Shown: one piece after another, positions 1 through 8,861 of the stretch
Layout of the letters: each line of letters begins with the position of its first letter
How positions within the stretch are numbered: position 1 is the stretch's first letter
Assembly (NCBI RefSeq): GCF_001434365.1
Contig: NZ_AZFN01000008.1
Span: 20,423 to 84,422, forward strand
From: Limosilactobacillus gastricus DSM 16045
GTDB lineage: Bacteria > Bacillota > Bacilli > Lactobacillales > Lactobacillaceae
Length of the DNA: 64,000 nucleotides
Direction of reading: 5' to 3'
Notes under the pieces: generated by a model
Told to the model about the DNA's origin: nothing
What the model saw: the letters and a program-made list of their open reading frames with translations, nothing else
Database searches by the model: none
Position numbers and translations under genes: made by a program

Positions 1-1866
1 GTTCAACAAATGGCCAAAAAGAACGCCCTCGTAAAAAAGCTTTCCAGTGTTGAAACTTTGGGCTCGGCTTCGGTAATTTGTTCAGATAAAACGGGGACCT
101 TAACCCAAAATCAAATGACCGTTTCGGATTTATGGACTGTTGACAAACACTATCGGGTTGATGGGGAAGGCTATGCCGTGAATGGCAAGATCTACGATGG
201 CCCCCATCAAGTTAATTATCAGTCCAGTCCAGATCTTTATGAATTATTACGCGGGGGCTTATTAGCTGATAACGCGCGCATCATGCCACCTGATGATCAG
301 CATCCGCGCTATACGGTTTTAGGGGATCCCACGGAAGCTTGTCTGGAAGTTGTGGCAGCTAAGGGTGGACTAGATCTGAGGGCTGAACGGACTAATTCAG
401 TCCGCCTTAAGGAGTTACCGTTTGATTCGGACCGAAAGATGATGACGGTTATTCAAAGTGCTGACACGAACCATCAATTTAATACCTACACTAAAGGGGC
501 GCCCAATGTCGTAGTTGCTCATTGTGAGTATTACTTGGTCAATGGCGAAGTAAAACCATTAGGCGATGATATTCGGCAACAAATTCTGGCAGCTAATGAT
601 GCATATGCCAAACAAGGGCTCCGCGTATTAGCAGTCGCTGGGCGTACGTTACCAGATAATTTATACCATGACTTATCTCAAGCCACGAATGATACGGTGG
701 AACAAGCTTTAGTCTTTATTGGATTATCGGTCATGCTGGATCCGCCACGTAAGGAAGTCTTAGCTGCAGCCAAACTTTGTCATCAAGCACACATTAAAAT
801 TATTATGGTAACGGGGGACTACAGTTTAACCGCGGAATCAATCGCTAAAAAAATTGGTTTAGTCGATTCTCGTCAGCCTCTCCGTGTCGTAACCGGTGAA
901 GAATTGGGTGCGATAACGGATGATGATTTAAAAACTGCCCTGAGTGGTGAAATTGTGTTTGCCCGGATGGCCCCCGAACAAAAATATCGGGTGGTGAATG
1001 CCTTGCAGGAAATGGGTGAAGTCGTAGCCGTTACCGGTGATGGCGTTAATGATGCGCCAGCCTTGAAAAAAGCCGATATTGAGGTTGCAATGGGTGTGAC
1101 CGGGACGGATGTGGCTAAAGAAGCCGCAGATATGATTCTGACTGATGACAATTTTACCTCGATTGTGGAAGCCATTCGTGAAGGTCGAGGAGTATACGCC
1201 AACATTCGTAAGTTTTTGTTGTATATTTTGAATTCCAATATGCCAGAAGCGATCCCTTCCGTGCTCTTCTTGTTATCAGGTGGGAAAATTCCCTTAGCTC
1301 TTACTGTCATGCAGATTTTAGCAATTGACTTAGGTACGGATATGATTCCAGCCCTTGGTCTAGGGAAACAACGGGTTGAGGCTGGGATCATGGATCGGCC
1401 ACCCCGGAAGATGTCAGAACATTTGATTAATCGCCGGTTAGTTTTCAAAGCCTTCGGTTGGTATGGTTTATTGTCATCCATTATTTCAGTAATCGCCTTT
1501 TTCTATGGAAATCTGATGCATGGTTATGGTTTAGCCAATCTACCAACGAGCGGAAATGTCTATGTTCAGGCAACGACAATTACTTTAGGGGCGATAATAT
1601 TCTGTCAAATCGCAGCTGTTTTAAACATTCGTTATAACCAACAAACTATGTTTACTAGGCAGTTCTGGGATAATTCGATGATCACAATTGGGATCATTTT
1701 TGAAATTGCCTTATTCTTATGCCTGTCCTATGTACCAATTCTCCAATCCGTCTTTCAAACCGCGCCTTTAAACGCACACGATTGGTACTTCTTAATGGCA
1801 ATTCCAATCCCATTGATTTTGATTGATGAATTTAGAAAATGGTTACTGAGACGCCAACACCAATAA
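1..1866 (+). CDS. Cation-transporting P-type ATPase, P2-like, 5' truncated
   Basis: Membrane cation pump driven by ATP. The reading frame is open from base 1, so the N-terminal actuator domain and first membrane helices lie outside the window; the ATG at base 10 is internal, not the start. The phosphorylation motif DKTGTLT is near the visible N-terminus, followed by KGAPN in the nucleotide-binding domain, MVTGDYSLTAESIA and the hinge motif GDGVNDAPALKKAD. The C-terminal third carries about six hydrophobic segments. The membrane motif IDLGTDMIPAL resembles that of Na,K- and H,K-type (P2C) pumps, so Na+ or K+ transport is possible, but Ca2+ cannot be excluded; ion specificity is inference. It ends in a shared terminator and is convergent with the next gene. 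Confidence 0.9.
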   Translation, partial: VQQMAKKNALVKKLSSVETLGSASVICSDKTGTLTQNQMTVSDLWTVDKHYRVDGEGYAVNGKIYDGPHQVNYQSSPDLYELLRGGLLADNARIMPPDDQHPRYTVLGDPTEACLEVVAAKGGLDLRAERTNSVRLKELPFDSDRKMMTVIQSADTNHQFNTYTKGAPNVVVAHCEYYLVNGEVKPLGDDIRQQILAANDAYAKQGLRVLAVAGRTLPDNLYHDLSQATNDTVEQALVFIGLSVMLDPPRKEVLAAAKLCHQAHIKIIMVTGDYSLTAESIAKKIGLVDSRQPLRVVTGEELGAITDDDLKTALSGEIVFARMAPEQKYRVVNALQEMGEVVAVTGDGVNDAPALKKADIEVAMGVTGTDVAKEAADMILTDDNFTSIVEAIREGRGVYANIRKFLLYILNSNMPEAIPSVLFLLSGGKIPLALTVMQILAIDLGTDMIPALGLGKQRVEAGIMDRPPRKMSEHLINRRLVFKAFGWYGLLSSIISVIAFFYGNLMHGYGLANLPTSGNVYVQATTITLGAIIFCQIAAVLNIRYNQQTMFTRQFWDNSMITIGIIFEIALFLCLSYVPILQSVFQTAPLNAHDWYFLMAIPIPLILIDEFRKWLLRRQHQ

Positions 1867-1893
1867 TTGCAGATTTCAGTTGAAAGTATAGAA

Positions 1894-1939
1894 AAAAGGT
1901 CTTAACCAATTTTCGTAAGGAACTCGGTTAAGACCTTTT
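1894..1939. terminator. Bidirectional terminator between ATPase and acylase genes
   Basis: Arms AAAGGTCTTAACC and GGTTAAGACCTTT flank a loop of about 19 bases. A-rich and T-rich flanks allow termination on both strands. The right arm overlaps the last codons of the convergent minus-strand gene. Confidence 0.8.
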
Positions 1940-2845
1940 ATAGTCACGAGGATGGAAAATATAAGGAGCTTTCAAGGACATCAATTGATCCAAACGAACC
2001 GTTTTAGTTTGGTGGCGATCAACATCATGATAAACATAAGTCTGGCTCATTAAATCAATGGTCCCAATATAATGCGTATAGTCTTCATGACCCGGTAAAT
2101 GCTCCATTTTAACTGCTTGTAAAATTTGATTGAGATCGTCAGGGGTGGAAGTTGATTGTAGTTTAGCTTGTCGGATGGCCGCATATTGAAAGCGTTGAGT
2201 AGGTGTTCGCGGGTCAATTGGTAAATCACCCGCAAATTTTTTCAAAGCAGTCTTTAAATTCTGATCTGAATCATGATTAATATATTTGGCCAAGCGATGT
2301 AAATGATCGTCATATTGAGGGGTATTAGTAATGACCGGGATGTCTAATTTACGGATTTCTAATTTTAGGTCCGTAGGTTCAATCAAATAGGTCCCGCTTT
2401 GATCGACTAGCATCCAATGGAATTGGTGAATAATGGCTTCGTCATACCATTTTGAAGCAACCAGTGCCCAGTTAGCTAAATCAGCTTGAACAGAGGCAAC
2501 AGAATCATAGTTTGCTAATACCCATTCAGTGACGTCTTGAGGGGCTAGGTTAATCTTGTTTGGTTGAATTTGCTGATGATATTGGGGCAGGTTAGGGAGG
2601 TACAGTTCTGCAATCACTAACCCGGCAGCATTAATTCCATCACCAATTAAAAACTTGCCATTAGTTTGACGCATTCCGCCTAAGATAGCATATTTACTCT
2701 GAAATTTTGTTTGATCAGTATAGCGAGTGAATTGATAGTTGCTGGGTAAATAGGTTAATTCCCAAGGGGTATTTAAAGTTGGTAAATCCATGGTCCGACC
2801 AAAGATATTATTATCATGGTCTTGATAAGTAAGAGCAGTACACAT
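1928..2845 (-). CDS. Choloylglycine hydrolase family protein (bile salt hydrolase / penicillin V acylase type)
   Basis: Ntn-hydrolase of 305 residues predicted to cleave linear amide bonds, either conjugated bile salts or N-acyl substrates such as penicillin V or homoserine lactones. The protein begins MCTALTYQ: Cys2 becomes the N-terminal nucleophile after Met removal, and Arg in the following FGRTMDLP matches the conserved FGRNxD region. Length is close to the 315-340 typical of the family. The N-terminal half (WELTYLPSNY, then GINAAGLVIAELYLP) looks nearer to the penicillin-acylase-like branch than to classical Lactobacillus bile salt hydrolase, so substrate is left open. No signal peptide, so cytoplasmic. 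It lies 2 bases downstream of xerS and is probably cotranscribed with it. Confidence 0.8.
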   Translation of the reverse strand: MCTALTYQDHDNNIFGRTMDLPTLNTPWELTYLPSNYQFTRYTDQTKFQSKYAILGGMRQTNGKFLIGDGINAAGLVIAELYLPNLPQYHQQIQPNKINLAPQDVTEWVLANYDSVASVQADLANWALVASKWYDEAIIHQFHWMLVDQSGTYLIEPTDLKLEIRKLDIPVITNTPQYDDHLHRLAKYINHDSDQNLKTALKKFAGDLPIDPRTPTQRFQYAAIRQAKLQSTSTPDDLNQILQAVKMEHLPGHEDYTHYIGTIDLMSQTYVYHDVDRHQTKTVRLDQLMSLKAPYIFHPRDYKRS

Positions 2846-2847
2846 AA

Positions 2848-3912
2848 TTAATTCCGTTCTTGACTAATTTCATCTAGGGCCGCGCGTTGCTGTTGTTGAT
2901 CAACGTGGGTATAGAGATCTGTCGCCGAGGTCCCTTTTTGGCCTAATTGCTGTGATACTAGGACTTGATCCTTGGTAATTCCATACAATTCTGAGGCAAG
3001 GGTATGCCGGAGCTTGTGAGGGGTGAGGGGGTGACCAAAAGCCGTCGAGTACTTTTTAACCATTTTTTCAATTGAATTAGTGGTCATCCGGCGAGTTTCA
3101 CCATGATAAAGGGTCAAAAAGAAGGCTTGATCCTTTTTATGAGCTTGATAACGTTCGGCACGAATAGCGGCATAAGTCTTAATATATTCCATGGACCAAG
3201 GAGCAATCGGAACCGAATCCCGTTGACCACCTTTACGCGTAACATCTAACATTGCTTGTTGCCAATTTAAGTCCGCCAAATTAAGATTAGCTGCTTCCGA
3301 AACCCGAACGCCCGTTCCAAGAATTAGGGCAATAATCGCAATATCGCGTTCACGGTTCATTTCAAAGCCTGGCAAAACCCGTTTGTCACACTTATGAGCA
3401 TACTCATTTTGAATGAAGTTAATGAAATCAAATTTCATTTGACCTCGATACATATGCGAAGCTAAGGCATGAGCCCGATAATTTAAGGTCTTCGTATTGT
3501 TTAATGAATCAATCTTTAGCATCACATTCCGATCAAAATAAGGCTCGCCATGGTTATTATCCGCTGTAACCGTTAAAAACTTAAAGAGTGACCGTAGAGA
3601 ATTAATAGAACGATTAACGGACGTTGGCGAATTGACACGACCTTGCGCATTAGTTGTATGTTGAAGATAGTCAATATATAGCATGACATCACTACGACTC
3701 AGGTGTTCCAGGTCGCTAGTCGGGATTTCCTGATTAGTTAGCGCTTTAGAAACGCCGCTAGCACGTAGCCAATCCATAAACCGGCGGATTTCGGTTAGAT
3801 ACTGATACGTGGTCGTTACCGAATGATTAGTTCCTAAATAATATTCATTAACGTAATCTGGTAGCTTTTCCAATTCGGTTTTGATTAAGTGGAAGTATTT
3901 ATCTGATTCCAT
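2848..3912 (-). CDS. xerS: Tyrosine recombinase XerS
   Basis: Single-protein chromosome dimer resolvase of the streptococcal/lactococcal XerS type (354 residues; family about 356). The N-terminal SAM-like DNA-binding region contains the family stretches YYLGTN, RFMDWLRASG and GEPYFDRNVM. The catalytic domain shows Arg in GTGVRVSEAANL, Lys in DVTRKGGQRDSVP, His and Arg in TPHKLRHTLASELY, and the nucleophile Tyr in ATDLYTHV. The LGH box reads LGQ, a Gln where family members have His. A weak AAGGAA site precedes the ATG. In streptococci XerS acts on difSL lying directly upstream of its own gene; here a dif-like inverted repeat sits about 60 bases upstream. The two other Xer homologues in the window are decayed, so this is the likely working enzyme. 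Confidence 0.9.
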   Translation of the reverse strand: MESDKYFHLIKTELEKLPDYVNEYYLGTNHSVTTTYQYLTEIRRFMDWLRASGVSKALTNQEIPTSDLEHLSRSDVMLYIDYLQHTTNAQGRVNSPTSVNRSINSLRSLFKFLTVTADNNHGEPYFDRNVMLKIDSLNNTKTLNYRAHALASHMYRGQMKFDFINFIQNEYAHKCDKRVLPGFEMNRERDIAIIALILGTGVRVSEAANLNLADLNWQQAMLDVTRKGGQRDSVPIAPWSMEYIKTYAAIRAERYQAHKKDQAFFLTLYHGETRRMTTNSIEKMVKKYSTAFGHPLTPHKLRHTLASELYGITKDQVLVSQQLGQKGTSATDLYTHVDQQQQRAALDEISQERN

Positions 3913-3972
3913 AAAAAAGATTCCTTAAATTAAATTTGATTTTAACAGGGAACCGTTTTATTCACTGATCAA

Positions 3973-4004
3973 CCTGTCATTAAAATTATAGTTTTAATGA
4001 TACC
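3973..4004. other. Candidate dif site (difSL-like) upstream of xerS
   Basis: On the + strand, arms TCATTAAAA (3977-3985) and TTTTAATGA (3992-4000) form a perfect 9-bp inverted repeat around the 6-bp centre TTATAG. This is the geometry of Xer recombination sites, and the minus-strand core AAAACTATAATTTT resembles my memory of the Lactococcus/Streptococcus difSL core. Its place 60 bases upstream of xerS matches difSL. The rest of the gap 3913-4157 is AT-rich, with one further weak inverted repeat (AATTATGT 4067-4074 with ACATAATT 4086-4093) and no gene. Confidence 0.65.
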
Positions 4005-4157
4005 GGATGTCAAATTTTCGGTAAGGGGGCTTTATTGTCTGAAATTGTTTTTGATACAAATTGATTAATTATGTGACTTCTAATTACATAATTCTAGCAA
4101 TCACTTTTAAATTGAGATATTCAAAATTCGGTTGTTAAATTCAAATGAAGTTTTTGC

Positions 4158-4667
4158 TTAATCATTCGGATGGTAACCGTAAATGTAAATATCTCGTTTG
4201 ATATCATCAAAGATACAAACTTTCGGTAAATGACCCCATTCGGTAAATCCAGAACGCTCAAACATTTTTCGACTGGGCTGGTTTTGTGACAGAACATACG
4301 CTGCGATCGCCTTTAACCCTAATTCTTTGGCTTGGTCTTTTAGAAATTGGATTGCTTGTGGTCCAATACCTTTCCCTTGCCCATTTTGGGATAAGTAGAT
4401 GGCAATTTCGGCTGATTTTTGATAAGCAGCCCGACCATACATTTGTTCTAAAGCTACCCACCCTACAGTTTCATCATTAGCTTTAATTAGCCAGATGGGA
4501 TGAGTGTCATCAAAACTATTAAACCAATCAATCCGATCATCAATCGTAATTGGTTCTAGATCAGCCGTTGATTGATGCGTTGGAATGGCTTCATTATATA
4601 TTTCAACATATATTTCAACAATTTTAGGTAAATTCTTATTTGTTGCGTGCTCAAATTTTATGGTCAT
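4158..4667 (-). CDS. GNAT family N-acetyltransferase, phosphinothricin-acetyltransferase-like
   Basis: Acetyl-CoA-dependent N-acetyltransferase of 169 residues. The architecture follows the Pat/Bar subgroup: N-terminal IVEIYVEIYNEAI, central GWVALEQMYGRAAYQKSAEIAIYLS, the acetyl-CoA pyrophosphate loop QNGQGKGIGPQAI (Q/RxxGxG/A pattern), and C-terminal NQPSRKMFERSGFTEWG. The family acetylates primary amines including methionine sulfoximine-like compounds and some antibiotics; the physiological substrate here cannot be read from sequence. It stands alone on the minus strand between the xerS promoter gap and the adhesin island, and its length is normal. Confidence 0.82.
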   Translation of the reverse strand: MTIKFEHATNKNLPKIVEIYVEIYNEAIPTHQSTADLEPITIDDRIDWFNSFDDTHPIWLIKANDETVGWVALEQMYGRAAYQKSAEIAIYLSQNGQGKGIGPQAIQFLKDQAKELGLKAIAAYVLSQNQPSRKMFERSGFTEWGHLPKVCIFDDIKRDIYIYGYHPND

Positions 4668-4704
4668 CGTTATAAATCCTCATTTTTAAAAAGTATTATA
4701 CCAA

Positions 4705-4738
4705 AAAAACGTTCAATCTCCGGGAGATTTGAACGTTT
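4705..4738 (-). terminator. Terminator of the frameshifted LPXTG gene
   Basis: Read on the minus strand, arms AACGTTCAAATCTCC and GGAGATTGAACGTT are followed by a run of seven T. It lies just beyond the out-of-frame LPQTG tail, which supports that tail having belonged to the gene upstream. Confidence 0.88.
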
Positions 4739-4764
4739 TCTATGGATTCAATTATTTGAATAGT

Positions 4765-7700
4765 TTATTGACGTTTCTTCTTACTAGCAAACCCATATCC
4801 TAATAATCCCAACATTGTAATTCCGGCTAAACCTAATAGTGATTGAGCATGTTCATCATTACCTGTTTGAGGTAATTGAGCACTTTCTTGACCATTTGAT
4901 TCGGCAGTAGAATTCGTAGTGGTAGTAAGAAGTTGGTCTTGGTCAGTATAAGAAGTAGTAAGTATAAGAAGTAGTAATGGTATGCGTCGTGTAATCAGTG
5001 TAGTCAGTAACCGTCTTGGATGATGAATTATCTGGATTATCCTGACTATCATTGGATGGACTTGGCATTACGATTGGAGTGTAAACGACCTTCGTGTCTG
5101 CACCTGGATTAGTTGGATCAACACTGGTAGTTGTCGTCGTCCAACCTGGAATGGTTGGCACGTCGGTAGTAGTAGCCTTAGTTGGATCCGACGGATCGTT
5201 GTTGTAGGTTACCGGCGTCGCAATTTCATTCCCATTCTCATCTACTGGCACAATAGAACCAAGTTGATGGTAAGTAACCGTGGTAGTGACGTCGTCACTG
5301 TTAGGCGTTACAGTTGCCCCATCAACACTGGCTTGATCAGCGTAGTAACCAGTGACCACTGGCGTTGCCACACTATCAAAGTTATGACTATCTTCGTTCC
5401 AAGCTGTGCTACTTGAACCAGTAACATCATTGGTCGTTGTGGTTCCAGCAAAAGTATATGATTGAGTGTTAGTTGCAGGGGTTGCTGATCCTGCTCCCTT
5501 ATATTCAACGTTTTGCGAAACAGCCTTCGATACTGGACTAGTTGTGGTATTGGCTACATAAACATAGGTAACATTTACATTCGTAGCGTTTGTCGTCCCG
5601 GTAGCATTACTTGGTGTTTCCAATAGATGATAGTTTGCAGGAATTTCGATAGCTGCTAGGCCACTTGTCGTATAAGCACTATTAGATTGAACAGTTTCGG
5701 TTGTTGGGTCTTTAATTGCAGTTTGGGTTCCGTCATCAGCCTGAGTTACCCAGTTAGTAATTACATCAACATACCGTTGAATATTAACCTTTAAACTTGT
5801 ATTCAAGCTATAAGTAACGCCACTGTGGTCACCAACGAAGTATTCTGGAAGGCTAACAGTTGTATTAGTTACACCATCTTGCATAGCAGTCACTTCAAAA
5901 TGCAGATACGTTGCGGCAACCGCCGATGGTTCCATCGTTCCTGATTTAAGCATAACGGCTTTTACTTGTGACCAGTCGGTGATTTGATCCGCACTAACAA
6001 AAGTAGATGTATCAGCTGGATCAGTTACATATGACGTTGAGTAAAGGACTTGGACGTCCGATACATTCCCACTGGTGGTTGTGTCAGTAGCTGGACCAGT
6101 CAGTTGTAAGGTCGCACTATCACCGTTTTCGACACTTGGTAAATTAATAACATTATTGGAGTAAGCAGAAGTACTCTTATCAGTCAGAATATTGGTTAAT
6201 CGGATCGTCCCCGTTGTATTGGTAACATCTTGATTATCACTGTAGTTTAAACTAACAGCTTGTTTTGAACTTGTAGTGTACTTGTTATCAGTACTGGACT
6301 TGATCCCATTTAATTGACTATAAGTTGATGGGTAAGTAAAGCTATAGGAAGCTTCCGTATAATTTGAATACCATCCGGTTGATGATAAGACAACATTATA
6401 AGTTGATCCATCTTTCAAGGTTAAGGTTTCTTCATCCCAGCTATTGTTAGAGAACTGATTCTGATCATTAATGGCCATGATCAAACTCATTGCTGTTCCA
6501 TTACTAGTATCACCATTTCGGTATGAATATGTGGCTGGCAGTTGATCTTCATTAGCCACAATTGTGATTGGACTATCAGCAGTGGCCCCCTTTAGATAAA
6601 TTGGGCTTGCATATGAAGGAGTGGTGGCCAGCGTAACTTTAAACATCCGTTCCCCATTGACACCAACGTAGCCTAGATCTTCGATAGTCCCGTCAGTATA
6701 TTCTTCATTGTTTTGATAAAGGTATAATTGACTTGTGTCAGTCACATCAAACCCTTCAGGAATTGTTACCAAGTAAGAAGAACTATCATCGGATGTGTTG
6801 TCACTGCGGAAATTGTAAACAATGGTAGCAGTATTCCCACCATCCGTACTAGTTGGTTGATAGGACCCACTTGGTTGGCTCTCAACTTGACCAGTAAAGG
6901 CAACTGCCTTGTTAGCTGGATCCGCAATCGTTAAATTCATCTGACCAGAGACACCAGTGGTATCTTGATCTGATGTAACCTGATAAGCATAAGTAGCAGT
7001 ATCCCCCGCTTGTTTGCTAGTAGCTGACGATAAAATTGAATTATTGGCAAAGGAGACCCTTAATGAAGTCCCTGCTTCAAGATTCTTGTAGCTAATATCA
7101 ATTGAAGCAATGTTGGAACCATCTTTGGCCACGCCAGCCGCAACGGCATCATCGTTAATGCCCCAAACCCAAGAGTTCACGTTGGATGAAACATAAACCG
7201 GACTACTGGAGTAAGTTTTACCATCAGTTGTCGTAATGGTGATGATACCCGGTTGATTTTCGCTTGTGCTGGTGAAGGCAAGCGAATAGGAACCATTACC
7301 ACCGTTGAGCACCGTACCTGGTTCTAAATCAAGATGAACATTAACGTTGGTTTGCGCAACATTACCATTATTATTGATAACTAAAGTTCGACCATCTTGA
7401 TAGTCATATTGGTTATCATCAGCCTGGTGACTACCATCTGCCGTTCCATTATCGGTAAAAATTTCCCCATCTTTTGGCTTAAATTCTGCTTGAATGGATG
7501 CATTTTCAGTATTAGTTACGGCAATCCCCAGGTTATTTGTACTATTGGTTGTTAAAGTCCCATTATTAGCCTGTTCACCACTGGTGTTAGTTGAATAGTA
7601 AGTGGTACTTGTGGTGAAAGTATTTTCATCCGCTGATAATTCTTTGGTGTAGGTTCCCCAGAGAATGATTTCACCACTATTCAAACTACTTTTAGCGGTA

Positions 7701-8686
7701 TTGAAAGTAATGGTAACTGGCGTCCCAGCGCCACCATCTTGACTTACCGTCACCCCACCATTCGATAAGTCGTTAAAAGTATCTAAGGTATCCCCAACCT
7801 GTGTGGTATTACTAGTCAGTCCATAAGCATAATTACCAGAAGTATCAAGGAGCCAGCCATCAGGGACATTTACAACTGTGGTTCCTGCAAAATTGTCTCC
7901 ATCATTAGTCCCATTGTTAGCTAAGTTCAACCCAATGGCATATTTTTGCCCCGTTACCAGATTCGTCGTTTGGTTTTGATCTAAGCTAAGATTGGATGAA
8001 GTAATGGTGGCCGGATCATCAATAGTGTAAGTAACATACCCAACATCTTGACCATTCTTCCGTACTACAACTTGGAATTGTGATCCGGGAGTTAAAAATG
8101 ACCAATCCGAAACCGTCGGCGTTAATTTCACGTTAAATTCAACTGATCGACTCCCCGTCATCGTATAGGTAAAGGTCGTATTAGCAAATGACTTACTCGT
8201 AATATAACCAGGGTTACTTACTGATTCGCTAGCGGTCGTTACCGTATAGTATTCACCCGTAGTATCTTGATCCGTTGAAGCGGAGAAAATATAAGGAACC
8301 GTCACTGTTACCGTGTCCCCTTCACTCACGGAAACTGATACCGTTACGTTGCGTGTACTATTATCACCATGCGTTAAAGTAACATTGGAACTGTTAGTAT
8401 TATCATCTGTCACCGAGGTTCCATCGGCACTAGTTGCCGTTACTGTATTCGTACTTGCAGTGCTAGTGGCGCTGCTAGCAACATTGTCATTAGCAGATGT
8501 GCTCGTTGTATCGGAAGCCGAACTAGCAGAATTAACGGCACTAGTTGTGTCACTAACCTCGTCAGCCGAAGCCACGGGTGATTGGACAAAGTTAGCCACC
8601 CCAAAGGACAGCGCAGCGGTGACAATTCCACCGATCATCCACTGCTTTCCCTTCTTATACATCTTGAAATGCAATTTATTATCCAT
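4765..8686 (-). pseudogene. LPXTG surface adhesin with KxYKxGKxW signal, anchor lost by frameshift
   Basis: Cell-surface protein gene broken near its 3' end. The ATG at 8686 is preferred over the in-frame ATG at 8704 because AGGAGG stands 5 bases before it. The protein starts with a KxYKxGKxW-type signal (KMYKKGKQW, then a hydrophobic helix to about residue 40), then a Ser/Thr-rich stretch and long beta-rich repeats. Near the C-terminus is one MUB B2-like segment (from VEYKGAGSATPATNTQSY) and a Thr-rich linker. This frame ends at 4943. The next frame (to 4765) holds LPQTG, a hydrophobic helix and KKKRQ. Removing one copy of a 16-bp duplication at 4945-4976 joins them into about 1300 residues. 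As written the product should be secreted but not sortase-anchored. Confidence 0.85.
4945..4976 (-). repeat. 16-bp tandem duplication causing a frameshift
   Basis: Two perfect adjacent copies of AGTATAAGAAGTAGTA (+ strand), at 4945-4960 and 4961-4976. Sixteen bases is not a multiple of three, so the second copy shifts the adhesin frame just before the cell-wall anchor and brings in a TGA stop at 4943-4945. Deleting either copy restores TTSYTDQDQLL leading to LPQTG. Confidence 0.95.
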
Positions 8687-8712
8687 ATATTCCTCCTCAT
8701 TCATTTATCGTT

Positions 8713-8733
8713 AGATATATTTTAAATATATGT
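8713..8733. repeat. Leader palindrome of the first adhesin gene
   Basis: Near-palindrome between the promoter and the ribosome site, with arms AGATATAT and ATATATGT around TTTAA on the + strand. The same arms occur, in inverted orientation and with a shorter centre, in the leader of the giant adhesin gene (18737-18755). It may be an operator or an RNA stem. Confidence 0.5.
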
Positions 8734-8740
8734 TGACGAT

Positions 8741-8768
8741 ATTATAACAGATATATGAATGTATTTAA
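8741..8768 (-). promoter_or_regulatory. Candidate promoter of the first adhesin gene
   Basis: A perfect TATAAT (-10, bases 8741-8746 on the minus strand) has TTAAAT as a weak -35 (8763-8768) with a 16-bp spacer. The transcript would have a leader of about 45 bases containing the AT palindrome. Confidence 0.6.
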
Positions 8769-8829
8769 CTATTTCTTAATGTATTTATTCAAATAAAAAT
8801 ATTTTTATTTTTTACTATAACAATATTAA

Positions 8830-8853
8830 AAGGCCCTCAAAAATGAGGGCCTT
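8830..8853 (-). terminator. Terminator of the giant adhesin gene
   Basis: Arms AAGGCCCTC and GAGGGCCTT with a 6-base loop lie 8 bases past the adhesin stop codon. The T tract on the minus strand is short (TTTAATATT). Confidence 0.85.
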
Positions 8854-8861
8854 CTTTTCAA

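Noticed and set aside
873..1481. Open frame on the minus strand within the ATPase gene
   Set aside because: It is antisense to conserved P-type motifs, lacks a ribosome site and resembles no protein I know.
4765..5052. Separate small LPXTG gene
   Set aside because: Its only sensible part, from TTSYTDQDQLL to LPQTG, is continuous with the upstream adhesin after removing one 16-bp copy. The N-terminal residues are out-of-frame reading of that gene.
8313..8714. Plus-strand frame of 133 residues opposite the adhesin signal region
   Set aside because: It is a shadow of Ser/Thr-rich codons; no promoter or ribosome site on the + strand. The same holds for 18202-18495.
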